Assembly: GCA_947568835.1 (NCBI GenBank)
Contig: OX387603.1
Coordinates: 24,018,651-24,082,650 of the forward strand
Source: Protonemura montana
Lineage: Eukaryota; Arthropoda; Insecta; Plecoptera; Nemouridae
Direction: 5' to 3'
Length of the DNA stretch: 64,000 nt
Below, piece after piece: positions 27,535 to 38,921 of this stretch (its first letter is position 1; every line of letters starts with the position of its first letter). The position numbers and the translations under genes are program-made. The notes beneath the pieces are model-generated. The model was not told the DNA's origin and searched no databases. It saw only the letters and a program-made list of their open reading frames with translations.

Positions 27535-29950
27535 TTGCGAACCAGCAGCCGAAATATCGTCCAAGACAGAGGCCGTTGATTCCGGAGATTTGTTTGAGGT
27601 GCATTTGCGAGGCCACCAGCAACTGTACGATGTCCATCGGGTGCACCGGGGACCTGCGTGGTCCATTTATCATCTCTTTGGGCTACTGGGTGGATGCTGG
27701 CTGCCCTGTCCTGCACGGAGATCATCGGTTTCGAAGTGGAGGTGAGCAGCAAATGTTTCATTCAAACTCATCAATGCAATCATAGACTCGGTTTTTGTGC
27801 ATATAATTCATTATCTGGTGTTTGTTTGCATTTTATCTGTTGGGTAAAAGGTTTGATTGAATGTTGATTATATTTTAATTTTTAAGAAGACAGTTGATTA
27901 GGAGTTAGTTCAATATATCTAGACAGTAGATTGTAGCTGCATACAACGGAAATTGGTTTCAGGCATTGTTGTTTTGTTGATAGTTGATTGTTGATTGTTG
28001 ATTTGTTGATTTTTTCTTCCTTGAGCCTACCTTGGTGACTATTTCATATCCTTGTAGATTTTACTGGAAATATCAACCAGAATATGCTGAATGAACTCTA
28101 GGGAGTATTTTAGCGCGTCTTTTCTTTAATTATCTGCCAGACATTTATAAGCAAAAATGACGGTGGTTTTAACATAATGATTATGATTTTTCGAGAAGGA
28201 CCACAGATATGTTAGCCAGTTTTTTCCGTACAAAATCAATACATACTTACATTACCGAATAGTATGGCAAGTTGCCGTTTGAATCATAGGTTCTCTTGTG
28301 ATCACATCAAAGTTAAGCAACACCGCACTGGCTCCGGCATAACGGATGGGTGACCACTGATCGTGTCCTGTTCGTGAGAAACGTTGATTGACTTATTGAT
28401 TTGTTGGGGTTAACGACACACTGTTTTGACAACTGGCCCTGTGGAACTGGTCTAATGGCATCAGGGAATGAATGGTTGATGAAGAGGATGACGATGAACC
28501 TGACAGTGCCGGACGTAGCCAACTCCTGTCGAAGAGCTCCACGGGCACAACCGGCTTAAGTCCTTTTCCAATGACGATACAACCCGAACAACATGATTCC
28601 TTCACAAATCTACGCGGTGTTGTAGTAGTCAATACACGCGGGTGTACGCAGTCCACCCGCGTATGAGAAATCCATGCAATTTTTCCAAATAGTAATTTTC
28701 GTTGCCAACTAAACAAAAAATCAAGCATTTAAGATGGAATTCAAAATTTATAATTAGGTAGCCATGGAGGTCTTGAGCCACGGTTGGTCATCCAATACGT
28801 GACATGTAATTTCATGTGTTATGAGGTCGACTCTTGCCTCTTGGTCTTAAAACCAACACCGAAAAAAATGGGGGGTTTCGATCAAGGTCATATTTTGAAG
28901 CAAATATTTGCGTTTCAAGCAAACAGTTGGAACTCTTTGGAGCCGGGACGACGTAACCCTCCTCTCTTTCCCTCTGGCTGTGACACTGGTTAAATGGCAA
29001 ACTCAATAAAGGAATAGCTTAGGTGTATTCACACGTGTTTACACTAAATCATTACAATGTGAATCATGCAGTACACAGTGACACCTCCCTAAAGTTGTTT
29101 GGACTCTGTGGATGTAGCGTTTGGAATGGTACTCTTAGGTATTTATACTGGTTGTGTATCATCATATACCTTAAACAATATAGGTATCATGCGAGAGAAA
29201 ATGCGTGTACAAAATGCAAATCCACTTTGTCAAACACTCGCAGAAAGAGTAATGTGAGTGTAGGAATTTGTGTTCCAACGCGGGCACACGTGCATTTTAC
29301 GTTTGCAGCGTACCTACGATTGCGTGACAGATCCGTACTGCGCGGCCCAAACAGGGCAAGGATACATCGACAGATATTTCCAGGCAAGTTCCAAGTCCAT
29401 TTCCATTTACAGATGCAGTCCAGTACACACAGTCCATTTTATAATTGATTAAAATACTTCTTTTTTAAGCTTTTATGAGTACTGTTTAGTGTTAACATTA
29501 CAGTTACACATGCTGTCCACGGGGCTTCGCTACGCCACACTAAGGAAAAAGTTAATCTTTTGGGAAGTAGTTCAGATATTTGTACACATTTTATAGGTTT
29601 TTATAAGTAGAAAGTTTTTTTCCGAAAATTGCCTAGCGTTCGAACGCAGTGTCACATCAGTCGGCTCAACCATTTGCTCTAGGGATAAAAAAAGTCGCAC
29701 ATTTACGATTATCATTGGGCTAGTGAAGTCAAAAGTTATTTTCTAAACGTTCGTCCCATTTTCACCGCTTATCTATTTGACTTAAACTGTTGTTCTGCAG
29801 GACTGCCACCGAGACGGATACATCAGCTGCGATGACTTCGGTCGGCTCCACTATCTGGGCAGAGGTCAGTGCGGCATTCTTCTGGAGCACACGGGCTACT
29901 ATCACGTTTTCCGGGAATGCACGTCCCATGCACGTTCACTCAACGGCTAA
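27535..29950 (+). CDS. i-type lysozyme / destabilase (N-terminal exon not found)
   Basis: Secreted invertebrate-type lysozyme that cleaves peptidoglycan and may have isopeptidase activity. Exons seen: 27535-27741, 29309-29383 and 29801-29950 (TAA). Landmarks are EICLRCICEATSNC with the catalytic-type Glu, GCTGDLRGPF with the Asp, LGYWVDAGCP, CVTDPYCAAQTGQGYI, DCHRDGYISCDDFGRLHYLG and a closing Cys. Exon 2 ends CAG followed by GCAAGT, a GC-AG intron, and joins exon 3 in frame. Exon 1 in the lysozyme frame ends in phase 1 at its GTGAGC donor, while exon 2 reads in phase 0. Either a tiny unseen exon, a one-base sequence error or a damaging indel exists here. The signal peptide exon upstream was not located. 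AATAAA follows at 30041. Confidence 0.8.
28287..28632. mobile_element. Composite 5S-SINE: plus head joined to a minus body (D)
   Basis: 28287-28376 is a + strand 5S-like head (TAGGTTCTCTTGTGATCAC, AAGTTAAGCAACACCGCAC, GGATGGGTGACCAC). From about 28386 to 28632 the tail and body of a second copy follow on the minus strand (TTAACGACACACTGTTTTGAC, ACCGGCTTAAG), without its head. It lies in lysozyme intron 1. Confidence 0.65.
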
Positions 29951-30033
29951 AAAAAACCACTTAAGAACCTTTATTTTGTAATTTATTTGTATTTATTAGC
30001 TTTATCATATTACAGCTGTAACTTTTGATATAA

Positions 30034-30046
30034 TTTATTTAATAAA
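30034..30046. terminator. Overlapping poly(A) signals for both strands
   Basis: TTTATTTAATAAA gives AATAAA on the + strand (30041-30046, for the lysozyme, 91 bases after its stop) and AATAAA on the minus strand (30034-30039, 14 bases past the end of the minus-strand reading frame at 30053-30577). Confidence 0.45.
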
Positions 30047-30052
30047 GGATCT

Positions 30053-30577
30053 TTAAAATGGTAAATTTAATACAGCTATTGATGCATCTTCCCGATATAG
30101 CGTAGTATTTATTCTGCTATCGCCGTCGGAGAGTGGCACAGACTTTTCTTGTCCACCGGGTCTACCTATAGACAGCGACAATATTGATAATGATAACGCT
30201 CTTGTATGTACCTTTACCATTGGGTGCGGCGATATTAAGGTATTTCCTGACGATTCAGCGAAATATCGCATTGTGCTGTGCTATCTCGGCGACCGCTGAC
30301 ATGATCTTGCAACTTGTCTGCTTGAACGGTCGTTACTTGTTACTTCAGTAACGAGGATGACGTGCTTGGGTCCAGATGCATATCTAGACCGTTGAGAGGG
30401 CGTGTGATTTTCTTTGCACTTCTTTGAATATCTTTGGGAGAATATAATCTTATGGTGACGAATGCTCGTACGATGACTGATATTAGTCGACAGACGTGAC
30501 GAAGATGTGAAGTGAGACTGTTTAGTGGCAGAATGAAAGTTGCACTGTGATGAATATCGACCGCGCGATAACTGCAT
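30053..30577 (-). pseudogene. Minus-strand reading frame interrupted by one TAG, unknown
   Basis: A single frame of about 174 codons from ATG at 30577 to the stop at 30053, broken only by TAG at 30281-30283. The first part is rich in Ser, Arg and Lys. No family was recognised. An AATAAA on the same strand lies just past its end. It could be a decayed gene, a terminal exon or a chance open frame. Confidence 0.2.
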
Positions 30578-31334
30578 AATTTCTTATATTTTCATGTAAG
30601 TATATTAATTTAAAAAAAATTGCATGATATAGGTACATAGACTATAGGATTGTATTTATTTGTTGAAATTAAATCATTGTAACTGATATGAATCATATGT
30701 TTCTCGTAATCTTGGATCAAAAAAAAAACCTGCACGTATGCAAACATTTTTGTCGGCATAGCGCATCGCCAGGTGTCCTTTTTGTAACCGGGAAATGTCT
30801 TAGATATATAGACATTGTAATTACTAGACATATATTAAAATATTTTATACAAATTAAAAGTCTCAAAGTGACATTTGTATTACGACTACTAATAAGCTTT
30901 GGTTTTGTTGGTTTTTGGCCCCGAATTGAAATCGGTGTGCCTCCCAGCGTCTCGACCTTAGAGCGAGGTGGTCTTCAGAACTGGCATGGTACTGATTCCT
31001 GAACATTCTTTACTGAAGATGTCAAAGATATAGTGGTCAAACGACTACACGACAGACACCCCGGCCCCATTCGGTGCCAAGATCCAACGAAAAATGCAAA
31101 AATAGTAACTAACTTGATAACTCAAACATGGCTATCGCTAAGCATTCCATTTCAATCGTTTATTAAATTGTGTTTTTATTTACCTTTCATTTAAAAAAAA
31201 ACAACGTACAACATTAGGCTGATAGCTTATCCAGTGTGGAGGATTACCAAACCCATAGATAGGAGCATAATAGATATATATATAGATATTTTTTTAAATA
31301 GATATAGATGGACATATCTATAAATAGATATACA

Positions 31335-31990
31335 AAGAGCATTATAGGACCACTTCTTTTCAGTATATTTATAAACAATAAAACAGAAAATGTAGGAAAA
31401 AAAACAACGGTAAGAATTTATGGAAACGATTGCCTTGTGTACAGAGAAATAAGAATGGAAGAAGATAAAATTATGCTACAAGAAGATATCAATGAAGTAA
31501 ATAAGAACCTAAAAATTTTTAATTTACTGCTACATAGTAAAAAATATAGCAAAAAAAAAGAGGGTGGTGGACGCAAAGAGAGAACAGAAGAGAGACAAAA
31601 CGAGGTAGAAAATGAAATAACAGACGTAAAGTACACAAGTAGATATTACCAAGAAAATTTCAGAATGAATATGGGAAGAATTAATAAAAAAAAAAAAAAC
31701 TCTTGGGGATGGAAGGAGATGGGAGATGAATGGAGAAGACAAAGCTTAGAGGAAAAAATGGACATGTATTTAAATTGATAGGAAAAAAATTGGGAAAGAA
31801 AGGGATTGGGATTGTAGAAAGAGGTGTTGAATAGTGGAATAGAATTAGTGGTATGACAAAAAAAAGATGAAAAATGTATAAAGCTTTAGTGAATGGGTAA
31901 AGAAGGGGATGTGAATGGAAGAATGGGAGGGAATAGGTACTCAGACACTGTACATAATTGTATAAATATGTTTCAAACTTTCAAATAAAT
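31335..31990 (+). mobile_element. Non-LTR retrotransposon (LINE) remnant with RT motifs
   Basis: 31335-31560 encodes IIGPLLFSIFIN and VRIYGNDCLVYREI, followed by LQEDINEVNKNLKIF. These match the B and C motifs of LINE reverse transcriptases, with the catalytic ADD altered to GND. A purine-rich, low-complexity stretch follows to about 31990, ending in AATAAATATG. The element lies directly upstream of the adhesion GPCR. Confidence 0.6.
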
Positions 31991-32078
31991 ATGTATATAT
32001 TGGTTACAGGTATACCGTTTGGCGCGACTTTCAGCTTCGGCCCTGCTATCATCTTCTACTGGTGATAAAAGAGTGAAA

Positions 32079-35000
32079 ATGAGTCTGCTCACACGAGGAT
32101 TATTGCTGCTTATACTCTCGGCAACCGCGACTACCACCACAGGTGTCTTTATACTTGAAAGAAGTTGCCTGGAAGGCTACACGCGCATTTCTTCACGTCT
32201 TCAGTTGGATCTCTGTGTGTTCGTCACACCGCCAGGCACATGGTTGGAAGGGTTTAGCATGTGCGCATTGCCAAAGAACCCATCACACCTATATACATTG
32301 GCAAATACCAATATTGCAAGAGTTAATTCATATCTTCGTCAATTAGGAGTTCCTGAAGTATGGCTCTGGCCAAGTGATTACAAGCCGCTAGATAGATGGT
32401 ATGATTCTAATCAAGATTCCATCAATGAGCTGGACAAACTGTTTTATTCATTCCACATATCAAGATTGAAATGGTCAACAAGCTCTAAAAACAAGTGCAA
32501 GACATGGTCGGGCAGTACATTTAACGAGAGCGAGAGAAGTTGTAGTCCGGAGGCCTCTCTTAAGCTGCCATTTGTGTGTGTTCTGCCGCTTGGCGAATAT
32601 GAAACAGAAACAGTGCCATTGTATGACGAGTGTGTTGATGGCGCTTTTCGGGGCTTTCAGCATTATGCGCTTGATGTGTGTTTTTTCACGGACGACAGAG
32701 AGACTGAGAAGCTTGCCAGAAAAAATTATTCTTTGTCAGGACTGACGGGACGAAACTACTCGCATTGCGAGTGGTTAGGTGAGGGAATCAACCCGACAGA
32801 ACTCGAGGAGCGTATCAGCACTGAGTGTCACGAGAGACAAACCAAAAGTCAAACTACAGTTGATGGTTTCCGAAATAATAAGCTAGTGGTTCTGAAGCCA
32901 ACTATAAAAGAGGCACCAAAGGTCAGGAGCTTTGGAGAAGTAAGTGGTTCTTAATTGGTGGAACAACCACATTTGCTGTGACAAAAACTACAAAACAGTG
33001 TGAAAAACCAGTCTTTGCTTTTGTTTAAGCTCATCACTGACACTCTGCGAAAAATCGGTAAAAAAACAGGTCTATACAACAAAGGTCGCAAAAAGCGAGA
33101 ACTATCAATATTCTTGCCGGGACCAGAGTCTCCATCAGGTAACGGCTGCGTGCTCTGTCCTACGTTTCCTGTGGATGGAGCGTTGTCTCCGCTGCTACGC
33201 TTGACGCTAATTCAGCCAGATCCAACTGGTTCACTGTTTTTCCATGGGTAAGCAAGATTATTTTACCCCTTTCCCTCTTCCTCCCAGCCTGAAACTCAAC
33301 ATATTATGACATTTAATAAATAAAATTGTAGCTGTTATTAATGATAACTTGATGGTTATCTTACCCATTGCCCCAATGTCGCCCCAAATCACAAAATTGT
33401 CGTAGAGTTTCAGTCAGTATGTACATAACATAAAACTTAAAACCTAAACCTAAAAGGTGTACAAATAAAGAAAAAACTTTGGTAAAAAAATGAAAAAATA
33501 ACCAAAATGCAGCCTCAAAAAGGGCCCAAAACTTACCCAAGGGTGTTTCGACCTCAACTAAGTAATGCAAAACGTCAATTCAAAGATTTTCCATCAAATG
33601 GTTTCAAAAGAAAATCTCAAAAACCAAAGAAATTCATAAAAAGTGAAGTTTTTGTGAAAAACATACTCGCAGACTGGTGCTTTAATATAAGTAGATACTA
33701 AAAGCGCATGCGAATACCTTGTACTTGTCCGAAGCTACGAAATACGAATACAAATACTCTTTGGGTGGGGTGGTAACTTGACTGAGGTAGAGATGTTCAT
33801 ACATTTTTTTGCTGGCTCTTGTGTGATTTCATGATTCTTTTTCAGTGAAAATGAACGAGTCAATCGGCTGAGCCTAACTCTTCTCAACTACAACTTCTCT
33901 GGAACAGAAGAAGTGACATGCTACACCGATGCCTCAGTGTCAAGCTTCACCTCGCCGAATTACAAGGTGATAAAAATCTCTATCTCCGCATTAGACGAGA
34001 AAACACACACTCGAAGATTGACGCTTCGCAAGACTGCAATTGAAGACGGCTTCTTTCTACGCTTGAGACACAACAACTTAGACACGCCAATACAAGATCT
34101 GGAGATAGAAACAGAGCTTGCAGAATTTAATGAAGGACATAATCAAAAGACAACGTTTATTACAATCCCCTTTGAGGTGTTAGATGAAGGCAATTATTGG
34201 TGTGTTGGGAGGGATTACATAACAAAGCGCCCAATTCTCACCGAGAGTGTCCTGGTGGAAATTCCTCTCGAAGAAAAATTACAGCGCTATTTGGTTCTTG
34301 TGGAAACACCAAGGAAATATGACCCTTCCCTTTACTGTCAAAAGTTTGGCATCATTATGGCCCGGAACCTCAACATCTCGGATGCAAATATCGAGTTAAA
34401 AAGAATAATAAGCAAGAAACAATCTCATCATCTACTTTACCACGTAACGTTACTGCAAAATCATACACAATTTCTGGTTGGATCACTCCCTAAAAAGTTC
34501 CATTTTTATGTTGAAAATACCGATCATGAGTTTGCAACGATTACTTCTATTCGTAAATTCAGTTCAGTTTGCCCAACGACCATCATGAATAGTGCACTAC
34601 AATTTCCAGTGAATTTGACATCAACAATGAAAGGTAATCTTTGTATTCTTTAATTGCAACATCGAAAATCCTTAAGCATCAACTATGCACTAATTAAAAT
34701 TATTTTGTCCTCAGGTCGTCCCCCAGTAGTGGTGGGTGTTCATTTAAACGGTTATTTCGTGAATGCCGTTTATGCTTGCGTCGGAGATGCAGTTGATGGA
34801 GCTGTCTGGAAAGAAATCACCCCTGGAGAAAAAGGTTGGAAGAAAGAGTGGGATGTGTCTCGTCCACTTGGTTCCATGACCCTTTTGAACATTGCCACTG
34901 AGCTTCACACAATGAGCGACAACCCCATAAAAAGCAATCAACTACCTAACGTAACCGACATTATAAAAGTAATGCTAAACCGAGGTGAAGGCTCTGCAGT

Positions 35001-37353
35001 AAATAATGGACAGGCTTTGGAGGACTTGGATACCATCCTCTCTACCTTGATATTCGACCCGATGGAAGGGGTGGTCAAGGATGTGCGTTCCTCAGAAGTG
35101 GCCATACTTGTGTCTGATCTCAGCAGGGAAAATCCTGTGGTTGGAATTTCTCTGACCACAAAAAATGGCACGGATACCATTGAGGGGATCACTTATATGA
35201 AAAAAGGTTTGCCTGCAGGCAATTCTGATGTAATGGTTAGTTTACCTCCGGCAATAACTGCTAACTACAAACGGCTTGCATTTGCTGTTTTCTCAAATGT
35301 TCAATCTTTTCATTCAAACACATCTACTATAAGGGTGAATAGTCGTATTGTCGATATCGTGTTGTCCAGCCCAGGAAAAATTCCAGACCATACAAAATTA
35401 CCAGATGGGCAAGTGGTTGAAATATACTTTAAGCCAACATCTAAGGTACAGGATTCAGAAAGAGCGTCTTGTGCCTTCTGGGACTTGCAGAATGCCGTAT
35501 GGTCTACAGAGGGCTGCCTGTTGGAAAGTTCAACCAACATATGTCGCTGCAATCACCTCACTCACTTTGCCCAGATCATCACCGGGTCTGGGCCCCGTTT
35601 GTCTTCAGGTCATCAGAAAGCGTTGGAGGTCATCTCCATCTTGGGCTGTACCCTCTCGCTCCTCGGCTTATTGGTGATAGTAGCCACCGGCGTAGTCTTC
35701 AAAGCCTGGCGCCAAGAGGTCGGAAACCAAGTGTTGCTTAATCTCACCGCTGCTTTGACTCTAAACCTGGTTACATTTCTCCTTGTCCACAGCGGGGTAG
35801 GTGGTAACGACGGAGGCGGCTGCATATTTACCGGCGTCGTCCTTCACTATTCCGTTCTCGCCTGCTTCTGCTGGATGCTTGTTATGTCTGGCTTGCAACT
35901 GACAAGGCTGCTCACTATTGTTGGGAATAGGAATACATCGAAATTGCTGCTCAAATCCAGTTTGTTTGCCTGGGGAGTTCCCTTCATTCCAATTGCCATC
36001 CTTCTAATAATCAGTCCCAGCTTGTATACCCCAACAACAGATAACAGCATCGAACGAGGTTTCTGCTATCCTACTGGAGCTGCATTCTATGCAACAGTCC
36101 TTGCCCCTGTTGTTTGCATCATCATACTTAACACGGTTGCGTACATTGCCATCCTGTGCCGTCTTTTTTCCTGCTGTGGCTGGGGGGAGCTAAAAACCGG
36201 GATTCAACGCCACGGCTTATCGGATGGCATCATCGCCATGCGGCGGATTCGTATCCTCGTATTCTTGTTCTTTCTCTTCGGACTCACATGGACGTTTGCA
36301 TTCCTTGCAAAATTTATTTTTTTTGCTTATTTGTTTTGTATCACTGCCACACTGCAAGGATTCATAATTTTTGTTTTCTTCTTTGTAATTGAAGGCAAGT
36401 CTCGTAGTTTTTGGAAAGTGGAGTTCTGTCAGACCCCTGGGAAAAAAAACTATAAGTCTTCGGAGACTTTGTCTTCAGTTACATACTCAACGGCCACTCA
36501 AAAGACCTCAGGGAGCAAGTCATCTTGGTACATTGAGAATGCACCACTGCAAAATAAAGAGAAAGACAGTACGGTACGGATACGAAGCAAAGAAGGGTCT
36601 GCGGCATGTCTCAGCCAGGAAGAAGAACCGCTGAAGCTTCGGTTTAGCCAGCAAAATATGACTCCTCCTGAAGGATTTTCTGAGCCTTACACTGACTTGG
36701 TACACTTGAAAAGAGTCTCATTTGAAGTTCAAGAGCATAAGACAGCTATACCACAAAACAAAGGCTTGAAAGGCTCAACTGTGAAAGACACAAAAAATCT
36801 AGATGGCAAAACTATAGAGACTATAAATGAATCTGCCAAGATACAGTTATCAGTTGAAATAAAAATGCCAAATCTGCCGGATAATGAAGAAGATGCTATT
36901 GAGCAAGACCCCGGAAAAATAGCAAGTTACACAGACTCTCCTACGAGGGTATCGTTTGAAGATGATGAAAGGTTGGAGGTAAAGCCAATCATTTCCCAAA
37001 CTAATGTCTTAAAAGACTCAAAGTTACAAGATGCATTGAAAGCTGACGAAGAAATCCCGGAAAACAAAAATAAATCTTCAGCGATATTGCAGTCATTGCT
37101 TGAAGTAAAAATACCAAACTTACCAGATAACAAAGATGTTTGTTATTTTAACACTTCCGAAAAAGATTCTGAAAGTATAGCTTCTTCCTCCAGTGGATCA
37201 AGTAGCAGAGAAAGCCCTAAAGCTAAGATTAAGATTTTACAAGAAAAAGATATTGGATTGCCTGTTAGCAATGATAATGTCACCATTGTAGGTGTCGAGT
37301 CCAGTCAGAATCAGGAAAATAGAACACAAGCAGTCAGTCCAACCAAACAGTAA
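32079..37353 (+). CDS. Adhesion-type GPCR with Cys-rich lectin-like N terminus
   Basis: Large orphan adhesion receptor of 1501 residues. Exons 32079-32939, 33030-33247, 33846-34633 and 34715-37353 join in frame. The start MSLLTRGLLLLILSATATTT is a signal peptide; an in-frame ATG 20 codons upstream (32019) is less likely. Residues about 25-190 have cysteine and Trp spacing like a divergent C-type lectin fold (CLEGYTRI..., ending LPFVCVLP). A long ectodomain ends in a GPS motif (CAFWDLQNAVWSTEGC...CRCNHLTHFAQI), with an HLT cleavage triad near residue 903, so autoproteolysis is expected. Seven membrane segments follow (about residues 924-1181), then a 320-residue cytoplasmic tail with a tandem duplication carrying RVSF twice. 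The ligand is unknown. Methuselah-type receptors are an alternative, but the GPS argues for an adhesion GPCR. Confidence 0.88.
36709..37134 (+). repeat. Tandem duplication in the GPCR cytoplasmic tail
   Basis: Two units of about 62 residues recur 78-82 residues apart. Both begin with RVSFE (residues 1289 and 1367) and end with VEIKMPNLPDN or LEVKIPNLPDN; the middle is diverged but alignable (GLKGSTVKDTK / NVLKDSKLQDA). Both copies are inside the last exon. Confidence 0.7.
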
Positions 37354-37437
37354 TATGTCATTAGAAAATTAGACACCTACACACAATGCAGAATCTGCTC
37401 AGATCCCAAGAGAAGAAACAATTAGTTCTGTTTTCGA

Positions 37438-37497
37438 TGGTTTTTAGACTCATGTCTACTTGATTTATCCTTAGCACTAGTTTTAACAAAAACTAAC
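37438..37497 (+). repeat. Interspersed repeat R1, copy 1
   Basis: About 60 bases, TGGTTTTTAGACTCATGTC...CTTAGCACTAGTTTTAAC, nearly identical to segments at 55286-55343 and 60716-60775. Confidence 0.7.
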
Positions 37498-37897
37498 ATA
37501 AAAAAAAGAACCTGTAGCTTCAACATCTACTTTCACCAGTAGTGACAACAAAGTCATCGGACCAACAAATCCAATTAAGCGTTCACCTGTTGAAGTATCC
37601 TGCCCTATAACTAGGCATTAGTATTTATCAAAATTAACTTTGCTACCACTTTATTGGTGGTTAACAGTTGCAAAAAGAAGAATGCAATAGGATGAATAAT
37701 TGTATTTGTATATATGCAAGAAGTACATTGCAATTCAGTTTACTGAGTGTTCTTAAAACATTTTCATAATCATGTATTCATTCTTGATTTTTAAGTTCGT
37801 ATTACCTATGATGCCTATGCTGTGTACAAACCTTGTTTTTTTTCCTTAAACGTTAAAAGGGTGGTTTATCCAACCATTATGTTAACGTCTTAAAATG

Positions 37898-37903
37898 AAT
37901 AAA
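37898..37903 (+). terminator. Poly(A) signal of the adhesion GPCR
   Basis: AATAAA 545 bases after the stop codon, repeated at 37911. Confidence 0.5.
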
Positions 37904-38714
37904 AAAATTAAATAAATTGAAATCTCACACATCTTAAAGTTTGCCAACATAACGGTGGTGCTTGATGTAACTATACCGTACTCCGCTTCAAACAGCATCT
38001 TTGAGACGGGAGAGAGCGTTGTCCCCATTTAGAGAATATGGTGTGATTCACAGTCCTCAAAAAAGCAGCGCATCGCGTTCAAGAAATGGTGCTGAAAAAC
38101 AAGAAGAATAAAAATAGCATCATGTGTCAACCAATGAATCCAGTGAACGTAAATATTTTTGCTACTTGTTATTCCAGTTTTTGGAATTCTGGCACTAAAA
38201 AGAGATTAATACAAGAAAATTCCTCACCTTAACATCTGGTCTTATTGCGTACATCTCCAATTGTTGCAGAAGTCTGCTATGACGTTATATGGACTCCAGC
38301 AAGCAAAACCTTCATGTTTTGCAATTAAGCCAGCTAATCTGGACAAACAACAACAAACATTACAAGACCAACATTACAGGATCGTTAATAAATTAACTGT
38401 GGAAGAGGAAATAAGGAAACGCAACTTAAATGGTCGATGCAAAAGTTAGAAAGAGGTACACAATTTTGGCTACAATCTTATTCTTGTAGACCTTGTTTGC
38501 ATGATCAAGACAGCAGCAAAAATGTTTTTCATCTCTTCATCTTCCATTTTTTACCTTTTTCATTTTGGCAAGTTATGTTTCTTTATATACTCTTCCCCAG
38601 TTTACCAGCCTTTTGGTACTCTTAATTTTAGGCAGTTGAGCTTTCGAGATTGGCAATGTTCAGATAATGGTTAGAGCATAGAGTTAGAATAGTATTTTGA
38701 CATTTGTCTCTATA

Positions 38715-38921
38715 GTGTACCTACATAGAACCGTTATAGAACGGTTCTCGAGAAAATTACGATTTCAGATGGAACTGTTAAAAAGTTATAACTCGAGAAC
38801 GGTCACTGATCATTAGCTTTTGACACCACCACTAGTTAGGTAATGTTAAGACAAGCCTCTTTTCCTATACCTTAATGGTGTACATAGAACCATAGATTGA
38901 ACGGTTCTCAAGATTTTGCAA
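38715..38921. repeat. Pair of direct repeats around AGAACCGTT/AACGGTTCTC
   Basis: 38715-38766 and 38876-38921 share GTGTAC...TACATAGAACC and GAACGGTTCTC(G/A)AGA(A/T). The first also contains AGAACCGT...ACGGTTCT as a small inverted repeat, and TAACTCGAGAACGGT occurs between them. Confidence 0.5.

Noticed and set aside
31250..31340. CRISPR-like repeats (ATAGATATA units)
   Set aside because: Simple AT microsatellite without unique spacers, in a eukaryotic genome.
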